Shown here: one piece after another, positions 46,155-53,791 of the stretch
Position numbering within the stretch: the first letter of the stretch is position 1
How the letters are laid out: each line of letters begins with the position of its first letter
From: CAWGYT01 sp963826795
GTDB lineage: Bacteria; Planctomycetota; Planctomycetia; Pirellulales; Pirellulaceae
Assembly (NCBI GenBank): GCA_963826795.1
Contig: CAWGYT010000012.1
Span: 62,001-126,000, forward strand
Direction of reading: 5' to 3'
Length of the DNA stretch: 64,000 bases
Translations under genes and position numbers: made by a program
Notes under the pieces: generated by a model
What the model was told of the DNA's origin: nothing
The model's input: only the letters and a program-made list of their open reading frames with translations
Databases searched by the model: none

Positions 46155-47183
46155 TTACGTTTCAAGATCGCCAGCCCAGACTGTGCCCGATGCCCCAAAT
46201 TGTACCGGCCGCCGCTCGCAGGACAACGCGACCGAACGGCCCTGGGCGATGGCGACCATCGACTCGGCCAAATTGGGACGCACCAGATGCCGCAGCCCGA
46301 CGTAAGATGTCGTCAGTCGCGGATTCACCTCGATCGCGACATCTTCGGACCCGTCCTCGGCCGTTCCGAGCAAGAGATCAATCCCCACGTAACCCCGGGT
46401 CGCCGGCAGAGCGTCCAGCGCCGCGGAGGCGAGGTTGCGGGCTCTCGCCGCGAGCTTCGGATCGTCAATGGCCGAACCGCCCCGGTAGCGGAAATCGGGC
46501 GGCGCCAGATCTTGCCAGCAGGCGGGGAGCCAACAAGGCTCGGCCCCGCCGCACAGGGCGGCGACGCTGGCCGGTCGCCCTTCGTGGAACGGTTGCACGC
46601 AGAGGGTTTGCCCGGGACCAAGTCGAAGGCTCACGTCGCTCGCATCGACCAACTGAATCCCCTGGGACCCCGCGCCATCGTTCGGCTTGACAATCCAGCG
46701 ACGGATACCGCCCGCCTCAAATTCGGCGGGGTTCCGGCAAATTTGCGTCGCAGGCGTCGGGATGCGGGACCGCTCCCACGCGGCGGCGACACGGCCCTTG
46801 TCACTGGCCAGCGCAATGAATCTGGCATCGGGGCTGAGCAATCGGCCGCCAAGGTGCTCCACCCGACACGCCGCCGCGGTTAAAACGCCGTTGAGCTCCG
46901 GGGCAATGAGGACGACTCCATCGCTCTCGCGGCAGGCTCTCGCGAAGGCGTGCCCGTGTGACGCGACGTCGTCGACCGATGTCACGCGAGCGGCGGGCGG
47001 GTGGTTGGACTTGAGCCGGCCATCCCAGAGCAACTCGACGTCGAATCCGTTCGCAAGACACAAGTCTGCCGCAAGGGCCTGCAGCATCGCCGTTCCCTCG
47101 GCCAACAGAGAACCGCGCGGAACGCGGCCATCGGCCGCGAAGAGTCCTCCCCCGGTAATGAACTCGTAGACGAAGATCCGCAT
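46155..47183 (-). CDS. ATP-grasp ligase, MfnD-like (tyramine-glutamate ligase candidate)
   Basis: 342 residues. It begins MRIFVYEFITGGG, typical of the C1-cluster ATP-grasp proteins, with the ATP-grasp lysine in WIVKPNDGAGSQGI and the metal-binding end AIEVNPRLTTSYVGLRHL. In Methanocaldococcus, MfnD ligates glutamate to tyramine, the first dedicated coupling step of methanofuran synthesis. It leads the three-gene block MfnD-F-E-like; the gap to the next gene is nine bases. It starts 66 bp after the SufT-like stop, so it may be read from the SUF operon. The substrate is inferred by homology and context. Confidence 0.8.
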   Translation of the reverse strand: MRIFVYEFITGGGLFAADGRVPRGSLLAEGTAMLQALAADLCLANGFDVELLWDGRLKSNHPPAARVTSVDDVASHGHAFARACRESDGVVLIAPELNGVLTAAACRVEHLGGRLLSPDARFIALASDKGRVAAAWERSRIPTPATQICRNPAEFEAGGIRRWIVKPNDGAGSQGIQLVDASDVSLRLGPGQTLCVQPFHEGRPASVAALCGGAEPCWLPACWQDLAPPDFRYRGGSAIDDPKLAARARNLASAALDALPATRGYVGIDLLLGTAEDGSEDVAIEVNPRLTTSYVGLRHLVRPNLAESMVAIAQGRSVALSCERRPVQFGASGTVWAGDLET

Positions 47184-47249
47184 GCCATCGGTCTTCCCTC
47201 GGCGCTCTGATCAAGTGCCAATTCACCGGCAAGCGCCGCCAAGTCGGGT

Positions 47250-47567
47250 TCAGAAAATTCCCAACTGGTCGCGAGCATCGTCGGTCATTCGGTCCGGAGT
47301 CCAGGGGGGATCCATGACGATCCGGACCTCCACTTCGCCGACGCCCTCCATCCGCTCAACAACTTGACGGCTGTTGGCAATCAATTGAGGTCCTGCAGGG
47401 CAGGCGGGACTGGTCATCGTCATCTCAATTTCGACCTTCGTCTGCCCCTCATCGCTTGGTTTCAAGTCCACCAAATAGATCAAACCGAGGTCGACGATGT
47501 TGACGAAAAGTTCGGGGTCAATCACGCCCTTCAACTGCTCTCGAACATGCTCTTCGGTCACGGTCAT
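47250..47567 (-). CDS. SufT-like MIP18/DUF59 Fe-S assembly protein
   Basis: 105 residues. It opens VTEEHVREQLKGVIDPELFVNIVDLGLIY, the MIP18/DUF59 signature with the conserved DPE, and has MTMTSPACPAG with the conserved Cys. Members such as SufT help deliver or mature Fe-S clusters. The ATG at 47567 has GGAG nine bases upstream; a longer open frame is not needed. It sits in the SUF gene run, 43 bp after the Rieske gene. Function is probable, mechanism unknown. Confidence 0.88.
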   Translation of the reverse strand: MTVTEEHVREQLKGVIDPELFVNIVDLGLIYLVDLKPSDEGQTKVEIEMTMTSPACPAGPQLIANSRQVVERMEGVGEVEVRIVMDPPWTPDRMTDDARDQLGIF

Positions 47568-47610
47568 GGCCAAGAACTCCTTAATTTGCGGATGGCCCAA
47601 ACTTCCGGCG

Positions 47611-47925
47611 TTATTCGCTGAGTCGGACGAGGATCGATGCGCCGTCGACCTTAACCTCGTGGGCAATCGTGTCTTCCGTTGCGGGCATGGTCAACGCCTT
47701 GCCGGTCCGAATATCGAACTGTGCGCCGTGGCGAGGACAGGCGATCGAATGCCCCACCAGGCATCCCTCGCCGAGCGGCCCTCCATCGTGCGTGCACACG
47801 TCATCCAGGCAGGCGTACTGTCCCTCGACCAGAAACAACACGACGAGCCGATCGTCCACTTCGACGAGCAGCTTCCCAGGGTCCGTCAGGTCACCGACCT
47901 GAGCCACCTTCACGAACTCGCTCAT
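47611..47925 (-). CDS. Rieske [2Fe-2S] ferredoxin-like protein (NirD/BphF type)
   Basis: 104 residues. The Rieske ligands are all present: CTHDGGPLGEG (Cys, His) and CPRHGAQFD (Cys, His), with the usual spacing of about 16 residues. A small soluble Rieske protein of this size carries electrons, or in SUF operons may serve as an electron source for cluster assembly. The ATG at 47925 is chosen because upstream residues are non-homologous and basic. It sits between SufD and SufT in one strand-run. Confidence 0.9.
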   Translation of the reverse strand: MSEFVKVAQVGDLTDPGKLLVEVDDRLVVLFLVEGQYACLDDVCTHDGGPLGEGCLVGHSIACPRHGAQFDIRTGKALTMPATEDTIAHEVKVDGASILVRLSE

Positions 47926-48033
47926 CGAGATCCAATCATGTTTCCAGCCGATGGATGTCCGTCCAGTCCACCTCGCAGTTGACGAAAGTCCGCTGCGCCG
48001 CCCAGGCGACAGCGGCACATCGTCCGCCTTCGT

Positions 48034-49346
48034 TCATTCATACTCGCGCACACGTCGTGCGATGGCAAACGCCAGCGCCTCGCGCACGCTCTCGATCGTG
48101 ATCCGGTCAAAAACCTGCTGGAAGAACCCCGTCACGATCAGCCGCACGGCCTCCCGGCGGGTAAAGCCGCGTGACTGAGCGTAAAAGAGCAGCTCGTCAT
48201 CGACTCGTCCCGTCGTCGATCCGTGCGTGCAGCGCACATCGTCGGCTTCGATCTCCAAACCCGGAATCGCATCGGCTCGCACGGATTGGGACAGCAACAG
48301 ATTGTCATTCCGTTGGTAGCCGTCCGTTTTCTGAGCGACGGGATCCACCTTGATCATCCCGCGCCAGACGGTTCGGGACTTATCTTGCAAGGCCGCCTTA
48401 TAGAGGAAATCGCTTCGGCAATGCGGCGCCCGATGGTGCTGCAACGTGTGATACGACAAGTGTTGTCGGCCTTCGGTGAACATCACCCCGTTCACCTGGC
48501 ACTCTCCGCCGGGCCCGACCAGCTCAACTTGCTGGTTGACCTTGGAAAGGCGACTCCCCAGCGCACAACCGTCCATTGCAGCGAAGCGTCTCGATCGACA
48601 AACGCCCGCTGATGCGCAAAGTGCCAGACGTTATGCCCCCAATCTTGAAGGTTCACCAACCGCAGCCTTGCTCCAGCTCCCACAAAGACTTCCGTCGCAC
48701 CACAGTGGAATCCGCCGCTATCGACGGAATGGCTCCCCAGCTCGTTCAGGAAAGTGGCCTCGGCGCCTTCGTCCAGAATGACCAGGGTGTGTCCCAAATC
48801 CGAGCCGTCATCGCCAAGCGTTGATTGAGAATGCAGCGGCTGGTCAATCACCACGCCGCGCGGGACGTAGAGCACCGTTCCTGTGGACCAGCAGGCGGCA
48901 TGTAAGGCAGCGAAGCGGTCCGCCCAAGCGCCGGCCTGTTTCGCGAACAAGAATCGTTTGAGCAGATCCTCGTGTTCGGACAGTAGCTCGGCCAAATTCC
49001 CGAACACGACACCCTTCCGCTTCCATTTCTCATCGAGGGTCGCCAAGGTTACGACGCCGTTCACCGTCGCGACCGAGCCCGCCAAGTCGACGTTCTCGCT
49101 TAACACCCCGGGGGACGATTCGCGCGGGCCGTCGGCCGGCGACAATCCATAATGATCCAGCTTGAAGGTTCGAATGTCCGTCCGCATCCACTCTTCCTCG
49201 GTCCGACTCGGCATCGGCATCGCAAGGAAGGCCTGCCAAGCGTCGCGACGTTTGGCGGAAATCCAAGCCGGTTCGCTGCGGTCCGAAAGGAACGACTCAA
49301 ACGCGTCTTCCGTGAAGCCTCGAAGGGGTGCCGTGATCTCGCTCAT
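48034..49346 (-). pseudogene. sufD: SufD, Fe-S cluster assembly scaffold subunit, one frameshift
   Basis: About 437 residues when joined. The first frame from the ATG at 49346 reads FTEDAFESFLSDR ... TLVILDEGAEATFLNELGS ... NLQDWGHNVWHFAHQRAFVDRD. Near 48565 the frame changes and continues LGSRLSKVNQQVELVGPGGEC ... CTHGSTTGRVDDELLFYAQSRG, the typical SufD beta-helix C-terminus with its conserved His. One missing base in GTTGT-GCGCTGG explains the break. SufD pairs with SufB, with SufC driving the scaffold. As SUF is normally essential when it is the only system, a genuine knockout here would be surprising, so a consensus error is likely. Confidence 0.88.
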
Positions 49347-49471
49347 ACTAACCCGCTTTTTTCGATGTCCCGGCCATCTGCCCACGTGTCGAAGTCGTGG
49401 GTTTCAACCGCAGTGCTCTTATTATTCAACGTCCGAATTTTCCAACGCCGAAACCAAGCCGTGGTCAGGCA

Positions 49472-50884
49472 CTAGCCGACCGATCCTTCCATCTGGAGCT
49501 GAATCAATCGGTTCATCTCAACCGCGTACTCCATCGGAAGCTCTTTCACAAGCGGCTCGATGAATCCATTCACAATCATCGTGCTGGCCTCCGACTCGCT
49601 CAGACCGCGACTCATCAAGTAGAACAATTGCTCCTCACCGATTCGCGAGACGCTTGCCTCGTGGCCGATGGATACGTCTTGCTCCGCAATCTCGATGTAC
49701 GGGTAGGTGTCGCTTCGACTCTTGGGATCCAAGATCAAGGCGTCGCAGACGACATTCGAGCGAGACTGGTGGGCACCCTTTTCAACCTTCACGAGACCAC
49801 GGTAGCTGCTGCGTCCCCCGTTCTTTGAAATCGATTTCGAAACGATCTGCCCCGTCGTGTTGGGAGCACAATGCACCAGCTTCGCGCCGGCATCCTGATG
49901 CTGCCCCGCGGAGGCGAACGCGATCGAGAGGATCTCGCCGCGAGCTCCGGGCTCCATCATGTAGACCGCCGGGTACTTCATCGTCAGCTGACTTCCCAAG
50001 TTCCCGTCAATCCACTCCATCGTGGCATCGCGGTAAGCCATAGCTCGTTTGGTGACCAGGTTGTAGATATTATTCGCCCAGTTTTGAATGGTCGTATAGC
50101 GGCACCGTCCACCTCGCTTGACGATGATTTCCACAACGGCCGAGTGCAAGCTTTCCGTGCTATACATCGGGGCCGTACAACCTTCAACGTAGTGAACCTG
50201 AGCGCCTTCATCGACGATGATCAACGTTCGCTCAAACTGCCCCATGCTTTCGGCGTTGATCCGAAAGTAAGCTTGCAGCGGAAACTCGATCGACACGCCG
50301 GGCGGGACGTAGATGAAGGATCCTCCGGACCAGACGGCGGAATTCAGTGCGGCGAACTTATTGTCCGTCGGCGGGATGATCTTTCCGAAATACTCGCGTA
50401 GCAGATCCGTGTGTTCTCGAACCGCGGTATCGGTATCGGTAAAGATCACACCTTTCTTGGCGAGGTCCTCTTGCAGCGAACCGTAAACCACTTCGCTTTC
50501 GAACTGAGCCTTGACGCCGGCCAGGAACTTTTTCTCCGCTTCGGGAATCCCAAGCTTGTCGAACGTATCCTTGATTTCCTGCGGAACGTCATCCCAAGTG
50601 CGACCTTGATGGTCCGTCGGCTTCAAGTAGTAGTAGATATCCTGGAAGTCGATGTTGATCTTTCCGCCCCAACGCGGCATCGGCTTGGACTTGAAGATCT
50701 CGAGACTCGAGAGTCGAAACTCTCGCATCCAATCCGGCTCGTTTTTCATCTCGGAGATCTGCGTGACGATCTCTGCGTCCAGCCCTTTGCGTGCCTTGAA
50801 AACGGCATTGCTTTCAGTACGGAAATCGTACTTATTGATTTCGCCAATCCGGTGGTCGGGCTTGATCGTTACGTCGGTGGCCAT
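49472..50884 (-). CDS. sufB: SufB, Fe-S cluster assembly scaffold
   Basis: 470 residues, intact. It shows the SufB-type N-terminus (EIVTQISEMKNEPDWMREFR), the beta-helix core (AALNSAVWSGGSFIYVPPGV) and the C-terminal DALILDPKSRSDTYPYIE, HEASVSRIGEEQLFYLMSRG and ASTMIVNGFIEPLVKELPMEYAVEMNRLI. SufB assembles and holds the nascent cluster in the SufBC2D complex. It follows SufC by 74 bp on the minus strand. Confidence 0.95.
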   Translation of the reverse strand: MATDVTIKPDHRIGEINKYDFRTESNAVFKARKGLDAEIVTQISEMKNEPDWMREFRLSSLEIFKSKPMPRWGGKINIDFQDIYYYLKPTDHQGRTWDDVPQEIKDTFDKLGIPEAEKKFLAGVKAQFESEVVYGSLQEDLAKKGVIFTDTDTAVREHTDLLREYFGKIIPPTDNKFAALNSAVWSGGSFIYVPPGVSIEFPLQAYFRINAESMGQFERTLIIVDEGAQVHYVEGCTAPMYSTESLHSAVVEIIVKRGGRCRYTTIQNWANNIYNLVTKRAMAYRDATMEWIDGNLGSQLTMKYPAVYMMEPGARGEILSIAFASAGQHQDAGAKLVHCAPNTTGQIVSKSISKNGGRSSYRGLVKVEKGAHQSRSNVVCDALILDPKSRSDTYPYIEIAEQDVSIGHEASVSRIGEEQLFYLMSRGLSESEASTMIVNGFIEPLVKELPMEYAVEMNRLIQLQMEGSVG

Positions 50885-50958
50885 GATCGCGATCTCTTTC
50901 TCAGAAAGTTTGTGTAAGCGGGACGGAAGGTGTCAGCGGTGCGAAGCACGAAACCGCG

Positions 50959-51780
50959 TCAGGCTCCAGCCACCGACTCTTCCTCGAGCATCGCCTGATT
51001 CGCCGCATTCGCCTCGGGATACTTCTTACGAATTCGGTCGTACCCCTTCGAGTAAAGTTCCGCGGCAAGTTCGACGCCGCCTGTTTCGACAATCCGTCCA
51101 CCCAGCATCACGTGGGTAAAATCCGGCGGGTTGTGCTCGAGCAACTTATCATGATGCGTGATAATGAGCAGGCCAATCTGGTGCCGACCAATCTCCGCGA
51201 TGCTCTGACTGGCGAGCAGCACGGCATCCGCATCCAGTCCGCTGTCGGTTTCGTCGAGCACGGCGAATTTGGGCTGTAACATCGCCAATTGGAGAATCTC
51301 GGCCCGCTTCATTTCCCCGCCTGAGAAACCATCGTTGACGTAACGCCGCGCAAACTCAGGATCAATTCTGAGCTGGCCCATTTTCTCGCGAATCTCTTTG
51401 CGAAACTCACGCATCGGAATCAGCTCCTCTCCCTCCTTGCGGTCGGGGTTACGCACATTGGTCGTCGCATGACGCAGAAAATCCGCCATCTTGACACCGG
51501 GAATGGCAACCGGACGCTGAAATGCCATGAAGAGGCCCGCCCGAGCTCGCTCGTCCGCTTCCATCCCCAGCACGTCCTGTCCATTTAGCTCGATCGAACC
51601 CTCCGAAACCTCGTACTTCGGATGGCCCATGATCGCCAGCCCAAGCGTGCTCTTGCCAGAGCCATTGGGGCCCATCAAAGCGTGCGTTTCTCCGCGCTCG
51701 ATCGACAAGTCGACGCCCTTCAGAATCTCCTTGCCCTCAACGGCAACGTGCAGGTTCGAAATCTTCAGTGTATCGGCCAT
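50959..51780 (-). CDS. sufC: SufC, Fe-S assembly ATPase
   Basis: 273 residues, including a C-terminal extension. Walker A GPNGSGKST, signature FSGGEMKRAEIL, Walker B FAVLDETDSGLD and switch histidine in ITHHDKLL mark SufC: the ATPase that, bound to SufB and SufD, powers conformational change of the scaffold. The ETDSGLDAD and GFSGGEMKR variants are SufC-specific. First of the SufC-B-D run and 164 bp downstream of NuoB. Confidence 0.95.
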   Translation of the reverse strand: MADTLKISNLHVAVEGKEILKGVDLSIERGETHALMGPNGSGKSTLGLAIMGHPKYEVSEGSIELNGQDVLGMEADERARAGLFMAFQRPVAIPGVKMADFLRHATTNVRNPDRKEGEELIPMREFRKEIREKMGQLRIDPEFARRYVNDGFSGGEMKRAEILQLAMLQPKFAVLDETDSGLDADAVLLASQSIAEIGRHQIGLLIITHHDKLLEHNPPDFTHVMLGGRIVETGGVELAAELYSKGYDRIRKKYPEANAANQAMLEEESVAGA

Positions 51781-51944
51781 TTTTCCTTTTGCTCACTATT
51801 TAACGCGTTCTCGACGGTACCACGACACGCTCTCTCAAGCGGAAATCCCGTGAGTCTTTCCTCCGTCGACTCGAATCCGCACACCAGATCAAAGCCCTCG
51901 ACAGACCCCAGTCAACTCAGGACTGGCAAGGTGCCCTTTAAGCC

Positions 51945-52571
51945 CTAACCCGTGATCTTCTGGTGATCGAGCAAGGGAGACTGATCTGCCGGAGCCTTCA
52001 CGTAGCCGGAGTGATGCGGAATCGGCAGTTCGTCTTCGACTTTCGTACCGGCTCGTCCGAACCCGTGGCCTTCCACCGAACTCTGACGAGCAATCCGATG
52101 ACCATTGATCTTGTCCTGGATCCGCATCAACCCCTCCAGCAACGCTTCTGGACGCGGAGGACAACCGGGCACGTAAACATCCACCGGGACGACCAGGTCG
52201 ACCCCCTTGACGACGTGATATCCCCATTTGAAATAGGGACCTCCACCCACCGTGCAGGCACCCATGGCGATCACGAACTTGGGGTCAGGCATGAGATTGT
52301 AGAGCCGACGAACTCGGCTGGCCATTTTGTAGGTCACCGTCCCCGCCACGATCATGAGATCCGCCTGCCGCGGCGTCGCTCGGAATGCCCCCGCACCAAA
52401 CCGGTCCAAATCGTACCGACTCGCGCCCGCCGCCATCATCTCGATGGCGCAACAGGCAAGTCCAAACGTCATCGGCCAGATGCTGGACTGGCGCGCCCAG
52501 TTGATCGCCTGTTCGACCGTCGTCGTCACGACGTTCTCTTCGAATCGCCCTTCAATCCAAGGTTGAGTCAT
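51945..52571 (-). CDS. nuoB: NuoB, NADH-quinone oxidoreductase subunit B
   Basis: 208 residues. The cluster N2 ligands are visible: GLACCAIEMM, GACTVGGGPY and VPGCPPRPEAL. NuoB sits in the connecting part of complex I and carries the terminal [4Fe-4S] cluster. Other Nuo genes are not in the window. Its position between a SufR-like regulator and sufC is unusual; it may be part of the same operon because it needs the cluster machinery, or simply a neighbour. Confidence 0.93.
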   Translation of the reverse strand: MTQPWIEGRFEENVVTTTVEQAINWARQSSIWPMTFGLACCAIEMMAAGASRYDLDRFGAGAFRATPRQADLMIVAGTVTYKMASRVRRLYNLMPDPKFVIAMGACTVGGGPYFKWGYHVVKGVDLVVPVDVYVPGCPPRPEALLEGLMRIQDKINGHRIARQSSVEGHGFGRAGTKVEDELPIPHHSGYVKAPADQSPLLDHQKITG

Positions 52572-52840
52572 GGTCAGCTGCCTTCACTCGCGTCTTGTTT
52601 TCTCGAACCTGCCACTCAGGCCCTACTCAGCCCGGGAACCGTCCCACGACTGCCCTCCGGCGTGACGCACGAGGTCCCGCGCTATCTTCGCACCTGAACC
52701 CTTGTTTGACTACCCGCCCGGCCGCACGTCACACAACAATCGGCCTGCCCGATCGCCCCCGCGAACGCTTCGCCCGTTCCCTTCCGTGACGGACGCCAAA
52801 ATTACGCTGTCACCCAGCACCAGTTTTCCCCCGAGACGAT

Positions 52841-53497
52841 TTAACCCGCGCTGGAAGGCTGCAACTGGAACGTACAGCAGGCCTGGCCGTCTAAACGACA
52901 CTGGTCCAGCGTGACACGCTGCCCGAGCAGCTCCGAAAACAGCAGTCGCTCCATGGCACAGACCGAACGGTCCCGCTCCGCCAAATCCGGATAAGGGCAC
53001 GCAAGCGCCGTTAACACCGGAAGCTCATCCGCCGCTTGCGTGACCGTGAACGGAATTTGACGATCGGAAAAGATCCCCGCCACGCGAGCGGCACGCGTCG
53101 CCAAATCGGGACGCTCACCGCTCACATCGGCTTCGACCTGGTCGCGGTACATCGCCGCTAGCCGAGACGAGATCCGATTGAGCAGCCCGCGCCGCACCTC
53201 GGGGTCGCGGATGTGACGCATTTCCTCCCACAAGATCAGGGCCAAGTCCGCAAAGTTGTTTCCGGTTTTTCGCAACCCGACACTCGTCAAACGATACCAG
53301 TGGCTCGGGCGACCACGGCCCGCTGCAGCGGGATCCTTCTCCCGCTCGATGAATCCCATGCCCAGCAGCCGATTGAGCCGCTGACGCACAGCGGTTGCGG
53401 TCACGCCCAGGGCGCTCTCGAAATCGGAGACCGTCATCCGCTCATGCTTTCGAAGCAGATCCAGCACGGTATTGTCATTCGGGACCAAGGCGGTCAT
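52841..53497 (-). CDS. sufR: SufR-like Fe-S cluster-sensing transcriptional repressor
   Basis: 218 residues from the ATG at 53497 (AGAGG just upstream). An N-terminal winged helix-turn-helix (MTVSDFESALGVTATAVRQRLNRL) is followed by a GRPSHWYRLT wing. The C-terminal half has the cysteine set CPYPDLAERDRSVC ... CRLDGQACC, the pattern used by SufR to bind a [4Fe-4S] cluster. In other bacteria such proteins repress suf genes and themselves when clusters are sufficient. It lies immediately upstream of nuoB-sufCBD, with an inverted repeat at its own promoter. Confidence 0.88.
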   Translation of the reverse strand: MTALVPNDNTVLDLLRKHERMTVSDFESALGVTATAVRQRLNRLLGMGFIEREKDPAAAGRGRPSHWYRLTSVGLRKTGNNFADLALILWEEMRHIRDPEVRRGLLNRISSRLAAMYRDQVEADVSGERPDLATRAARVAGIFSDRQIPFTVTQAADELPVLTALACPYPDLAERDRSVCAMERLLFSELLGQRVTLDQCRLDGQACCTFQLQPSSAG

Positions 53498-53548
53498 CGC
53501 GGCCTCTGACGGTCTTCTCAGCATTTGGTGTCACCTGCACTTACCCTC

Positions 53549-53576
53549 ATGATACGAGTTTAAACATTTTTGACAA
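53549..53576 (-). promoter_or_regulatory. Sigma-70-type promoter of the sufR-like gene
   Basis: On the minus strand TTGTCA (53576-53571), 16-bp spacer and TATCAT (53554-53549). The start codon lies 52 bases downstream of the -10. Confidence 0.72.
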
Positions 53577-53593
53577 CGTGATATTTCAAAAAT
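53566..53593. promoter_or_regulatory. Inverted repeat over the -35, candidate SufR operator
   Basis: ATTTTTGA (53566-53573), 12-nt spacer, TCAAAAAT (53586-53593): a perfect 8-bp dyad that covers the -35 of the sufR-like promoter. A dimeric repressor binding here would block its own transcription. The cyanobacterial SufR site CAAC-N6-GTTG is not present as such, so this is a positional inference. Confidence 0.5.
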
Positions 53594-53791
53594 AACACGG
53601 CGCACCGCAGCACTGCACGTAAACAGTTGACATGACACAAGTTATTGGTTAGAAGGTCGCCAGTCAGATCGACGACTCGGTGGGGAAAGCGAGCGTCGAA
53701 ACGGTCGCGTCCGAGGCACACGAACAGGCGATGCGTTTGTCCGAAGTGGCTAAACCGCCCAACGACCCTTTGGGAAGGAGAAAGATTCCTC

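Larger units (their letters stand above)
53498..53791. other. 294-bp divergent region between sufR-like gene and symporter gene
   Basis: Locally AT-rich. Contains the sufR-like promoter and inverted repeat (separate entries), a perfect GTTTAAAC palindrome at 53557-53564, and the ribosome-binding site GGAAGGAG (53773-53780) of the symporter. A plus-strand promoter could not be fixed. Confidence 0.5.
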
